A stretch of DNA of 64,000 nt from positions 17,795-81,794 of the forward strand of contig JBKHII010000006.1 of NCBI GenBank assembly GCA_046538735.1, given 5' to 3'. The position numbers and the translations under genes were made by a program. This stretch comes from SLST01 sp046538735 (GTDB lineage: Bacteria; Spirochaetota; Spirochaetia; DSM-27196; SLST01). Under the pieces are notes generated by a model. That model saw nothing but the letters and a program-made list of their open reading frames with translations, had not been told where the DNA came from and did not search any database. Position 1 is the stretch's first letter. The number at the start of each line of letters is the position of its first letter. This document shows positions 52,540-61,165 of the stretch, one piece after another.

Positions 52540-52568
52540 ATTATACCGGAGGACCGGGGGCCGAGCAA
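52540..52568 (-). promoter_or_regulatory. Promoter of rex
   Basis: Minus strand TTGCTC (52568-52563), 17 bp, perfect TATAAT (52545-52540), about 35 bp before the rex ATG. Confidence 0.6.
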
Positions 52569-52665
52569 ATCCGGAGACAGGTCGACGTTGTACTCGCCGC
52601 CTCGTCCCGACGCCCCGTCTCGCTGCCGGCGCACCTGCTCCCGTCTATGCACGTAAGCGGACCCG

Positions 52666-54420
52666 GTGATAGCATACCGTGTGCGTTCGTACGTCCGCCT
52701 CACGCTGGCCGCCGTTCTCCTCTCGCTCGCGCTGTCCCCGGTCTGCGCCCAAGAGCCGGATGCGCCGCCGAATCCGCGACGTTGGCAGTGGCGTTTCGTC
52801 GCCGGCGGCGCGACCGTGGGACACGGTGCTTTCTCGGAAGACGGCCGCTACTACTTCGCGGCCGAGGACCGCTACCTCTACGCGGTCGACCGCAACGGCG
52901 TCATGATCTGGCGAACAGATCTCGGCAGGCTTCCGGCGGGCAGCGTCGTGGTCGGCACGGACGGTACCGTCTTCGCCACGCTTACCAACGGCGAGCTCCT
53001 GGCTCTCAACCGGGACGGGCGGCTCATCTGGCGCGCTCAGATCAGCGACGAGCGACCGCTTGCTCCGGTCGTGTTGCGAAGCGGCCTCGTGGTGACGGTG
53101 AGCGCGCCGGCTACCCTGGAGGCGCGCACCCACGCCGGAACACTCGTCTGGAGCTTCAACGTTGGATCCCCGGTCAGCTGCGCACCCATTCTCTCTGACG
53201 ACGCGAACCTCCTCGTGGCAACGGCGGACGGCGACCTCGTCTCGGTTTCGATCGACGGTCGTCTCGTGCGCCGGCGCTACGTTGGCGAAATCGGGTCCGT
53301 GCTCGCCGCGCGTTCTCACGGGCCGCTCCTCGGTTCGACGACCGGGCGCGTCGTCGCGCTCGACTCGGAGCTCGAGCCGCTGTGGCGCGCGGATCTCGGA
53401 TCCGCGGTGCGCGACCTGCGAGTGAGCGAAGGCGGAGACATCTACGCCACCGGAGACGACGGCTCGCTCGGGCGGATTACTCGGGACGGCACCCTCGCGT
53501 GGCGAGCCGAGCCCGGCGGTGCCGCTATTCGATCGCCGGTCGCGTCTGACGGTGTGCTCGTCACGGTGAGCGACGGATTGCTCACGCGCCTTGGGATGGA
53601 CGGGGTCGCGGTATGGCAGATGCGCTTGCCCGACCCGCCGGACGCCTTGAGCCTTGCCCCATACGGCGCGGTGCTCGTGACGACCGAGGCGTGGGTGACC
53701 TACGCCTATGCGGTCGAGTTCGAGCCGACCGGAGCGTGGGCGCGCGATCGGGGAGGGTCGGATCGTCGAGGGGTCGCTCGCGGCGCGGATTCGGGTCGGG
53801 TGGAGCTCGAGGCGTTTGAGCGGTCTGTGGACTACCTGATGCTGCGTGAGCTGCTGCTCGCGGGCGGGCGAAGCGAGCAGGTCGTTGCGATGTCCGATCT
53901 CGCCGCGCGGGTCGAGGCGAGCGAGAACCTCGCCGGCGAGCATCAGTACATACTCCAGCTGTGCGAAGCGGTCGCGGGGTCGCCGTACTTCGGGCCGCTC
54001 GACCAGTTCGGGCCGAGAAGCGCTCCCCGACGCGCGCGCGAGGATGCGATTCGGGTACTCGCTCGGATCGGCGACCTGCGGACGGCGAGCTTCCTTGCAC
54101 GGCTCCTGGGCTACGAGCCGGACCCGGCGATGCAGGCGTCGATCTTGCGGAGCATGGGTCGGCTTGGCGCGCCGGTGGACGCCGAGCTTGCCGACCGGCT
54201 CGCCGCCATCGTTCGCGCGGACGTGGCGCGCGGGCCGAGCGACACGCTCGCCGTGGCGGTCGTCGGGTTCGTGGAGGCGATCGACCAGTATCGCGGCGGC
54301 TATCTCAGCCCGGAGATCGCCAACGTGCTGATCGAGATCGCCGGATCGAACTACAGCCGTCGTGTTCGTGAGTACGCGCTCGACACCGTGCGCTCGCTCG
54401 CTCGCACGCGGGCGCCCTGA
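52666..54420 (+). CDS. Exported PQQ-like beta-propeller / HEAT-like protein
   Basis: A 584-residue protein with a signal peptide (about 1-29, ending 'PVCAQE'). A PQQ-like beta-propeller follows (40-345) with blades such as 'YLYAVDRNGVMIWRTDLGRLPAGSVVVGTDGTVFA' and 'LLALNRDGRLIWRAQI'. The last 200 residues are helical and HEAT-like ('EDAIRVLARIGDLRTASFLARLLGYEPDPAMQASILRSMGRLG'). It looks like a periplasmic assembly or sensor protein without an enzyme motif. The start is GTG 52666 or GTG 52681; neither has a good ribosome binding site. Confidence 0.78.
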   Translation: MIAYRVRSYVRLTLAAVLLSLALSPVCAQEPDAPPNPRRWQWRFVAGGATVGHGAFSEDGRYYFAAEDRYLYAVDRNGVMIWRTDLGRLPAGSVVVGTDGTVFATLTNGELLALNRDGRLIWRAQISDERPLAPVVLRSGLVVTVSAPATLEARTHAGTLVWSFNVGSPVSCAPILSDDANLLVATADGDLVSVSIDGRLVRRRYVGEIGSVLAARSHGPLLGSTTGRVVALDSELEPLWRADLGSAVRDLRVSEGGDIYATGDDGSLGRITRDGTLAWRAEPGGAAIRSPVASDGVLVTVSDGLLTRLGMDGVAVWQMRLPDPPDALSLAPYGAVLVTTEAWVTYAYAVEFEPTGAWARDRGGSDRRGVARGADSGRVELEAFERSVDYLMLRELLLAGGRSEQVVAMSDLAARVEASENLAGEHQYILQLCEAVAGSPYFGPLDQFGPRSAPRRAREDAIRVLARIGDLRTASFLARLLGYEPDPAMQASILRSMGRLGAPVDAELADRLAAIVRADVARGPSDTLAVAVVGFVEAIDQYRGGYLSPEIANVLIEIAGSNYSRRVREYALDTVRSLARTRAP

Positions 54421-54481
54421 GGCCGAAACCTATGCAAATCGCGTGGGATCGCTGTATAGTAGTGGGCAGACGGAGGTTGGC

Positions 54482-56053
54482 ATGCGACGTACTCTCACCG
54501 CGCTTCTCCTTCTGGTGTCGACGGTTGCTTTCTCCATTGATGTCGACGAGGAAGAGCTCCAGGAACTCGGTACCCGGGACATAGACTTCATCAACTACAC
54601 CGGGCCGTACGAGCGGATCGACACGGTGGAAGAGATCACCGGGATAGGGCGCAGACTCGGGGAGAGCATCGAGCTGGAAGCAGGCTTCAGCGACTTCACG
54701 CTGAACGACAAGTACCGCGTCGTTCACGCCGTGGATCCCTCGGTGGACGACGGACTGGACGCCGACATCATCTTCCCGCTCTCCACGGCGCAGGTCGGCC
54801 ATATCAACAACCTCCGCCGCATCATCTCCGGGTTTCTCCAGGCTACCTACGACTACGGCGCCGCGGACGCCGATCTTCTGGCACGTTGGATCACCATCTA
54901 CAACGCGGTAGCCCGCGGCAACATGGAGTTCTTCAACGCTCGCTACAAGGAGATCGTGACCGACCACCTCACCCCGGAGTACGCCGGTCTCTCGCGCAGG
55001 TACGACGAGTGGCCGGGCATGAGCCAGATCGTGATACCGCTTGCCGAAGGGGCGGAGCCGGGGCAACTCGGGACGGTCGAACCGGGGGAGCTCGCGGACG
55101 AACAGGTCGTTGAGGAACTCCGCAGCCAGGAGGACCGTGGCGTGGAGGAACGCCAGGACATGGTCGACCTCACCGAGCGTGTGATAGAAGAACGCGAGGA
55201 TGCGATCGAGGAGGAGGAAGAGGCGATCGCCGAGGAAGAGCGGCGGATCGAAGAGGAAGAGGAGGCGGTTGCCGAGGAACGTGACGCGATCGAACAAGAG
55301 CGTGAAGAAGCCGAGGAGCTTCCCGAGGAGGAGCGTGCTGCCGCGGAAGAGGAGATTGCCGAACGTGAGGAAGCGGTCGAGGAGCGCGAGGAGCAGGTAG
55401 CCGAAGACCGGGAGACGGTCGAGGAACGGCGTGAAGAGCTTGCCGAGGACGAGCAGGAGGTCGCCGAGCTGACCGAGCAGGTCCGAGCGGAACGCGAGCG
55501 GATTGCGCGCGATACTCGCGCACTTCTGGACGAGCGCGAGATCTCCGAGGAGGTCCGCGGACTCCAGGGCGATCTCTCTCCGATCTACTTTCTCCAGGTT
55601 CGCGACGAGGCGGGGGTCATCCTGGGACAGCTCGTACAGATCAATCCCGTTACCGGCCTCCTTCTTAATCGCTCGGACGAAGACGAGATCGTTAGCCGGA
55701 GCTACACCTTCCACGCCGATCGCCTGCTCGTCATCGTTGCAGACGGCGACACGGGTCGACTCGCACACTTCGACGTGACGACTCTCGAGGAGACCGGCCG
55801 CGGCGAGGATGAAGTGCACCTCGCGAGCGCGCTCCAGGTTGCCGGAGACCCCGCCCGGGTCTACGCGGTTGTGAGGGACGAGGGGGCGTGGTACCTCGGC
55901 CGATTTGACGAGGAGCTTGCCCTGATCGATCGGTCGATCATCGGCGTCAATCCGTACACGACGCTCGCCTTCGGCGGGAGCAATGTCTGGGTTCAGACGG
56001 CAGACGATCGAATCGTCGCGCTCAGCGTGGACGATCTCCGCATCGCCCCGTGA
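54482..56053 (+). CDS. P83/100-family spirochaetal protein
   Basis: 523 residues from ATG 54482 with GGAGG 5 bp upstream. The signal peptide (1-18) is followed by the family N-domain ('ELGTRDIDFINYTGPYERIDTVEEI', 'LLARWITIYNAVARGNMEFFNARYKEIV'). A highly acidic coiled coil of Glu/Arg heptads (about 225-360) is next, and then a beta-rich C-terminal domain starting near 'LSPIYFLQVRDE'. The layout and the N-domain sequence match the Borrelia/Treponema P83/100 antigens, which are periplasmic or envelope proteins of unknown function. This family is the clearest taxonomic marker in the window. Confidence 0.9.
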   Translation: MRRTLTALLLLVSTVAFSIDVDEEELQELGTRDIDFINYTGPYERIDTVEEITGIGRRLGESIELEAGFSDFTLNDKYRVVHAVDPSVDDGLDADIIFPLSTAQVGHINNLRRIISGFLQATYDYGAADADLLARWITIYNAVARGNMEFFNARYKEIVTDHLTPEYAGLSRRYDEWPGMSQIVIPLAEGAEPGQLGTVEPGELADEQVVEELRSQEDRGVEERQDMVDLTERVIEEREDAIEEEEEAIAEEERRIEEEEEAVAEERDAIEQEREEAEELPEEERAAAEEEIAEREEAVEEREEQVAEDRETVEERREELAEDEQEVAELTEQVRAERERIARDTRALLDEREISEEVRGLQGDLSPIYFLQVRDEAGVILGQLVQINPVTGLLLNRSDEDEIVSRSYTFHADRLLVIVADGDTGRLAHFDVTTLEETGRGEDEVHLASALQVAGDPARVYAVVRDEGAWYLGRFDEELALIDRSIIGVNPYTTLAFGGSNVWVQTADDRIVALSVDDLRIAP

Positions 56054-57624
56054 GCGGATCGCCTTTCTCGGGACGGACGATTCAGGTTGTCCGTGACCTC
56101 TCGGTGGACGAGCAGCTCTACCTCTACGAGCAGACGCGTCTGCTGAAAGAAGCGCTCATCGCCGGAGACGGCGAAGCCGTGAAGCGGTTTCGCCTGGCAC
56201 GTCCCGATCTCGGCGTTTACCTGTTCTTCCTCGAGGAGTCCACGCGGACCAAGGAATCGTTCCGGAACGCGGCCAAGTTCCACGACGTGAAGCTCAATGA
56301 CTTCAGCGCGGCGGGCTCGTCGTTCGTGAAGAAGGAGAGCATCACGGATACCGTGAAGATGCTCGTTGGGTACTCGCTGGAGTCGGTGTTCGTCGTTCGG
56401 TCCAAGCTCGAAGGCACGTGCCGCTGGCTCGAGGATGCGATCGGCACTTACGCGCAGAAGGCGGGCTTGCCGCCGGTTGCCTTCATCAACGGCGGCGACG
56501 GACGGCACGAGCACCCCACGCAGGAGTTCCTGGATGAGTTCAGCTTCCTCGAACACCTCTCGTGGGATCGATCGCACATTCACCTCGCGCTCGTGGGCGA
56601 CCTGTTCCACGGCCGGACCGTGCACTCCAAGGTGGACGGCTTGCAGGTCTTCGGCGAGGTCGAGGTCGATCTCGTCGCGCCCGCCGAAATCGGAATGCCG
56701 GATCACTACGTTGAGCAGATGAAAGAGCGCGGATTCGCTGTTCGCGCCTTCGAGAGCATCGAGGAGTACCTCGCCGATCAGAAGGTTGCACCGTTGTGGT
56801 ATTTCACGCGCCTGCAGCTCGAACGAATGGGAGAGCAGCTCCTGGACAAAGCCGACCGGCTGCGCCAATCGGTTACCTTCCGGCGCGACTTCCTCGGTCG
56901 CCTCTCGGGCGGGACGAGGTTCTTCCATCCGCTACCTCGCCACCAGGTCACGCCCACGATACCTTCGTTTCTCGACGAAACCCCGCTGAACGCATGGGAC
57001 GGTCAGAGCATGAACGGCTACTACACGCGGATGATCGAACTCGCGCTCGTTGCCGGACACCTGGGCGACGACTTCTCGGGTCGGGTCCGCGACCTTCCGG
57101 ACTATCCGGACGACTTCGTGCACGAGGTATCGGCACGGACCAAACGGAAGCCCGACTACAAGATCGGTATCAAGCCGGTGGATAACGGGATCGTGATCGA
57201 TCATATCGGCCGTGGATCGTCGCCCGCCGCGATCTGGGACCAGATCGACAAAGTGCGCAGGATACTCGGGCTCAACCGGATCAGCTCGCACGGGGTGTTT
57301 ACGTCCAACCGAGGGGCCGGCTACAAGGGCATCATCTCGCTTCCCGACCTGCTCGCCCTCGCGGAGCACGAGGTCAAGATGCTCGGCGCGAGCGCCCCGG
57401 GATGCACGCTCAATATCGTCCAGGAAGGGAACGTCGTTCGCAAGTATCGGATGGGAATGCCGCCCCGCGTCTACAATCTCCCGGGCATCTCGTGCAAGAA
57501 CGAGGACTGCATCAGTCACCCCTCGCATCATGAGCCGATCAACGCGGAGTTCCTCCGTGCGGGCGAGAATCGATACGTCTGCAAGTACTGCGAACGCCCC
57601 CACGCGTTCGGTGAGATCTGGTAG
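56050..57624 (+). CDS. pyrBI: Fused aspartate carbamoyltransferase catalytic-regulatory chain
   Basis: 524 residues combine PyrB (about 1-350) and PyrI (about 375-524). Catalytic marks: STRT (64-67), the 80s-like loop 'GSSFVKKESITDT' and HPTQ (155-158), plus 'FHPLPRHQVTPTI'. Regulatory marks: 'IGIKPVDNGIVIDHIGRG' (nucleotide site) and zinc cysteines in 'SCKNEDCISH' and 'VCKYCERPH', with the same Cys spacing as E. coli PyrI. It makes carbamoyl aspartate for pyrimidines, probably with built-in nucleotide feedback. Such fusions are known in Treponema and Thermotoga. GTG 56050 overlaps the P83/100 stop as GTGA. Confidence 0.94.
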   Translation: MSGSPFSGRTIQVVRDLSVDEQLYLYEQTRLLKEALIAGDGEAVKRFRLARPDLGVYLFFLEESTRTKESFRNAAKFHDVKLNDFSAAGSSFVKKESITDTVKMLVGYSLESVFVVRSKLEGTCRWLEDAIGTYAQKAGLPPVAFINGGDGRHEHPTQEFLDEFSFLEHLSWDRSHIHLALVGDLFHGRTVHSKVDGLQVFGEVEVDLVAPAEIGMPDHYVEQMKERGFAVRAFESIEEYLADQKVAPLWYFTRLQLERMGEQLLDKADRLRQSVTFRRDFLGRLSGGTRFFHPLPRHQVTPTIPSFLDETPLNAWDGQSMNGYYTRMIELALVAGHLGDDFSGRVRDLPDYPDDFVHEVSARTKRKPDYKIGIKPVDNGIVIDHIGRGSSPAAIWDQIDKVRRILGLNRISSHGVFTSNRGAGYKGIISLPDLLALAEHEVKMLGASAPGCTLNIVQEGNVVRKYRMGMPPRVYNLPGISCKNEDCISHPSHHEPINAEFLRAGENRYVCKYCERPHAFGEIW

Positions 57625-57629
57625 GCCCG

Positions 57630-58031
57630 CTACCGGGCTCGCTTCTCCAGCCCGAAGATGCGGCGGAAGAACTTCACGATCGCTCTCCACAGACGCGCGA
57701 AGAAACCGGGATTCCGCATTCGATCGAGCCGGAGGTATGCCTCCGCGAGCTCGTCGCTCGTGAGGCTCTTTCGTTGCGTATTCTCCTCGATCTCCATTTC
57801 AACGAGATCGGCTTCGTCGTCGCTGTCCGCGATGCGTGCCTCGATCGTCTGCCAGCCGAGTCTGCGGGCGGCCTCGGTTCGTCGGTGTCCGGCGACGAGC
57901 TCGTTGCGGCTGTTGATGACGATCGGGTTGAGCAGGCCGTGTCTCCGGAGGCTCTCCATGAGCGAGGAGAGATCACCGAGGTTCTTTCGAACGCGTTTTC
58001 GGATGACGACCTCGTCTATGTTGATCTGCAA
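57630..58031 (-). CDS. Mini ParB-like protein with C-terminal amphipathic helix
   Basis: A 133-residue protein. Residues 3-100 form a ParB/Spo0J N-terminal-type domain: 'LSSLMESLRRHGLLNPIVIN', 'ELVAGHRRTEAARRLGW' (GHRR 48-51, the GERR-like nucleotide box) and 'EMEIEENTQRKSLTSDELAEAY'. There is no helix-turn-helix DNA-binding part and no dimerisation domain. Instead it ends with residues 108-128, an aromatic/basic stretch (PGFFARLWRAIVKFFRRIF) that would make a strong amphipathic membrane-binding helix. It is not next to parA. It lies 8 bp after the PBP gene and may be co-transcribed with it. Confidence 0.8.
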   Translation of the reverse strand: MQINIDEVVIRKRVRKNLGDLSSLMESLRRHGLLNPIVINSRNELVAGHRRTEAARRLGWQTIEARIADSDDEADLVEMEIEENTQRKSLTSDELAEAYLRLDRMRNPGFFARLWRAIVKFFRRIFGLEKRAR

Positions 58032-58039
58032 GCGTGCTC

Positions 58040-60955
58040 CTAATCCAGCATCGGGTTGGCGGCGGGCGGCTCGTCGTCCGAGTTCTCAGTCGTCTCGTCC
58101 GCGGCCCCGTCTCCGCTCTCAGTCGTCTCGTCGTCACCGGCGGGAACGTCGCTCCGGTCGGCGGGCTCCCCGGCAGGCTCGTCCGTGCCGTCGGGCTCAT
58201 CGGTCTCGGCGGTTTCGCCGGGAACGTCGCCGGTCTGTCGTGCCCCGCTTTGCTGAGCGCCGCTCTGTTGCGAGCTACTGCGCCCGCCGGAACGCTCATT
58301 TCCTCCGGCGGCATCGCCGGCCGAGCCGGGTGCGTCTCCGGAGGATCCGCCCCGAAACGGGTCGAACCTTGGCTCGTCGCGCTCGACTTCGCTCCGGTCC
58401 TCTTCGGAATCGTCCGAACCGGAGAAGAAGGGGTTCGCGCCCGAACCGAAGGGCGAGCTCGTGGTCGTTTCGTCGTCCGGCTCGCTGGTGTCAAGGACTC
58501 CGGACGAGAAGAGGCGATCGCGTACTCCGAGGCCGGCGGTCGCCGCGGTGGGGCGGGTGAGCTGGGTCGCGAGCCGCTCCTTGCGCTCGTCGTGGAACCG
58601 CTGGTTCGTGTCGAATTCGCTCGGCTCGGTTCCGGCGATGAAGACCTCTTCGATTGTCGTTCCGCGGTAGTCTTCGGTGGGTAGTCTGCCGGACTCCGCG
58701 GTCACCGTGACCTCCAGAATGCCGTTCGGACGCTCAAACTCGCGCGGTGGAAGGTCCTCGTGGATCTCCTTCATGTACCACGCCCAGATAGGCCCGGCGG
58801 CCTGAGCTCCGGTTTGGTTGGTGCCGAGGCTGTTGCTCCCGCCTCTGTCGAAGCCGAGCCAGACCGCGGTCGTCATGTACGGCGAGAAGCCGACCGTCCA
58901 GGCGTCCGACCAATTCTGGGTAGTTCCGGTCTTGCCGGCCATCGGCATGTCGCCGAAGCCGCCGACGAGGCGCCGCCGGTTCGCGAGCGTTCCGTACTCG
59001 ACCGTGCTCTGGAGCATGTCGGTCATGATGTAGGCGGCCTGCGGGCTGATGATCTGCGCGTTCCGTCCCTTCCGGACGAGCTCCTCCTGCACGTCCTGGT
59101 AGGGAGACAGAATCGTGTTCCCGCGGCGGTCCTCGATGTAGCGAATGGTCGTGGGAACGACCTCGCGACCGCCGTTCGGGAAGGTCGCGAACGCCTTCGC
59201 CATGAGGAGCGGGCTCACGCTCACGGTGCCGAGCCCGACGGGGTAGCGCGGTTCGAACCCCCGCTCCGCCATCTCGGTCTCGTTCAGACCGAGGAGCCGT
59301 GCCGCGGTTCCCAGCCCGTCCGTGAATCCGATCGTCTCGAGCACCTTGAGCGAGACCACGTTCATCGAGGTCGCGAGCGCGTAGCGCGCGCGGGTCGGAC
59401 CGCGCCACTCCCCGCGGTAGTTGTTCGGGGTGTAGGGCGTGCCGTCGTCGTAGAAGAAGACAACGGGCGAGTCCATGAAGACGGTCGCCGGCGTGATCAC
59501 GCGCTGATCGATCGCCGCTGCGTAGTAGAGCGGTTTGAACGAGCTGCCGGGTGGGCGACTCGCGTTCAGCGCCCGGTTGTTCTGGTTGCCCGACTCGAAC
59601 GGACTCCCCCCGACCATCGCGAGGATATGGCCCGTGTCGTTTTCAATAGTGATGAGGGCGCCTTCCACCTTGTTGCGCTCTAAGGCCTCCCGAGCCTCCA
59701 GGTAAGCGGCGTTCGCAACCTGGCGCATTGCGTCCTGCTCGGAGTCGTCGAAGAGCATCGAAACCATGTCGAGAACCGGCGTGAGCCGCTCGCGGAAGTA
59801 GACCTCCGCGCGCTCCTCGTCGTGACGCGTTCCCACCTTCATCTCGTCGATGCCGAAGCCGAGTGAAAGCATCTCGACCATGGGAACGAAGCGATCGATG
59901 CGTTCCTCGTTGTCCTCCTGATTGCGGCGGTAGGTCGCGTTTGCGCCCCGAATCCCTTCCCAGAGGTGGCGCTGCGCCGCCTTCTGGTAGTCGAGATCGA
60001 GCGTCGTGTGGACCCGGTAGCCGTCCGAATAGATGTTGGCTGAACCGAGCAGCAGCTCATCCTGGAGCCGGATGCGTACGTGCTCGGTGAACCATGGTGC
60101 GGGGTCATTCTCAAGCCGCTCAAGGAACGCCGCGGTGTTCGCGGTGCGGGTGTAGTCGTGGTTCGCCCAGTACTCTTGATAGCTCACGTCGGCGTCTTCC
60201 GGTGTGACATAGCCGAGCTCGACCATCTGGTCGAGGATCTCGCGTTGCAGGCTGCTCGCGTTCTCCGGGTTCGTGATTGGGGAGTAGGTGAGGTTACCCG
60301 GGCTCGAGAGCTGAAGAATCAGAAGGACGGACTCCGCGACCGTCAGGTCCGTCGCGGAATGGCCGAAGTAGAACTGGCTCGCCGCCTCGATTCCGTACGT
60401 CCCGTGCCCGAACGGCATGCGGTTGAGGTACTCTTCGAGGATCTCGAACTTCGTGTAGTGGCGTTCGAGCTGGAGCGCCCACCAGAGCTCTTCAATCTTT
60501 CTCGCGATCGTGACGCTCTGGTCGGTGTACATCATCTTCGCGAGCTGCTGCGTGATCGTGCTCCCGCCGGAGAAGTAACCGGTGCCGCCGCCGGTGAGGT
60601 AGTCGAGGACGATATTCGCAGCCGCCCGGCCCATCATGACGAGATTGAAGCCGTTGTGCTGGAAGAATGCCCGGTCCTCACGCGTCAGGAGCGCGTGAAC
60701 GACGTGGCGCGGAAGATCTTCGATCGAGACGAGCGTCCGCTTCTCGTCGCCGAAGAGCTCGGTGATCTGTTCGCCGTTGCGGTCGATGAGCACGCTCGGC
60801 AACGCCGATTCGGTCTCGGAGCTGCGCGAAATCTCTCCGACATTCCGAACCGAGGCGATCGCAATACCGACGGTGACTCCCACCGCGATCGCGATCAGAA
60901 CGGTAATTCCGGTCAATACCAGCAGCACCGTCCGGCGCCTGCCGTTGAATCGCAT
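58040..60955 (-). CDS. Class A penicillin-binding protein (PBP1A type) with long disordered tail
   Basis: 971 residues from ATG 60955. One membrane anchor (about 9-32), then a GT51 transglycosylase ('LTREDRAFFQHNGF', 'GGSTITQQLAKMMYT', 'RKIEELWWALQLERHYTK'). The transpeptidase follows: SxxK in 'GSSFKPLYY', SxN in 'ATSMNVVSL' and KTGTT in 'AGKTGTTQNWSDAW'. The last 180 or so residues are rich in Gly, Ser, Asp and Glu, with no fold visible; such a tail would sit in the periplasm. It polymerises and cross-links peptidoglycan. The upstream in-frame ATG at 61102 would add a hydrophilic leader and is less likely. Confidence 0.95.
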   Translation of the reverse strand: MRFNGRRRTVLLVLTGITVLIAIAVGVTVGIAIASVRNVGEISRSSETESALPSVLIDRNGEQITELFGDEKRTLVSIEDLPRHVVHALLTREDRAFFQHNGFNLVMMGRAAANIVLDYLTGGGTGYFSGGSTITQQLAKMMYTDQSVTIARKIEELWWALQLERHYTKFEILEEYLNRMPFGHGTYGIEAASQFYFGHSATDLTVAESVLLILQLSSPGNLTYSPITNPENASSLQREILDQMVELGYVTPEDADVSYQEYWANHDYTRTANTAAFLERLENDPAPWFTEHVRIRLQDELLLGSANIYSDGYRVHTTLDLDYQKAAQRHLWEGIRGANATYRRNQEDNEERIDRFVPMVEMLSLGFGIDEMKVGTRHDEERAEVYFRERLTPVLDMVSMLFDDSEQDAMRQVANAAYLEAREALERNKVEGALITIENDTGHILAMVGGSPFESGNQNNRALNASRPPGSSFKPLYYAAAIDQRVITPATVFMDSPVVFFYDDGTPYTPNNYRGEWRGPTRARYALATSMNVVSLKVLETIGFTDGLGTAARLLGLNETEMAERGFEPRYPVGLGTVSVSPLLMAKAFATFPNGGREVVPTTIRYIEDRRGNTILSPYQDVQEELVRKGRNAQIISPQAAYIMTDMLQSTVEYGTLANRRRLVGGFGDMPMAGKTGTTQNWSDAWTVGFSPYMTTAVWLGFDRGGSNSLGTNQTGAQAAGPIWAWYMKEIHEDLPPREFERPNGILEVTVTAESGRLPTEDYRGTTIEEVFIAGTEPSEFDTNQRFHDERKERLATQLTRPTAATAGLGVRDRLFSSGVLDTSEPDDETTTSSPFGSGANPFFSGSDDSEEDRSEVERDEPRFDPFRGGSSGDAPGSAGDAAGGNERSGGRSSSQQSGAQQSGARQTGDVPGETAETDEPDGTDEPAGEPADRSDVPAGDDETTESGDGAADETTENSDDEPPAANPMLD

Positions 60956-61042
60956 AGCCACAGGGTACGGAGCCGCACCGCGCGTGTCAATCTGCACGAG
61001 GCTTCGGCCGGGCACTCGGCAGGGGGTTGCGGCACCGTCCGG

Positions 61043-61074
61043 AAAAAAAAGACCGGCACCCGAAGGTGCCGGCC
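61043..61074 (-). terminator. Rho-independent terminator after the PEGA-like gene
   Basis: Read on the minus strand, the stem CCGGCACC (61072-61065) / GGTGCCGG (61060-61053) with a TTCG tetraloop is followed by a run of eight T (61050-61043). It separates the 63900-61166 transcript from the PBP gene. Confidence 0.92.
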
Positions 61075-61165
61075 CAACCGTTAGGTCGTCGGTCATACAC
61101 ATAGTAAACTGGGAGGGGAACTATAATGAACAACCGACAACTCTATTATCGTCTCACGACGAGAA

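Noticed and set aside
52540..52660. Rex operator for autoregulation
   Set aside because: No TTGTGAA-N4-TTCACAA-like palindrome is visible around the rex promoter.
55180..55520. Tandem DNA repeat or CRISPR-like array in the P83/100 gene
   Set aside because: The repetition is Glu/Arg codon reuse in a coiled coil; no constant-length repeats with unique spacers exist.
57600..57650. Terminator between pyrBI and the mini-ParB gene
   Set aside because: A small GCCCG-CTAC-CGGGC hairpin is present but the stem is 5 bp and no T-tract follows on either strand.
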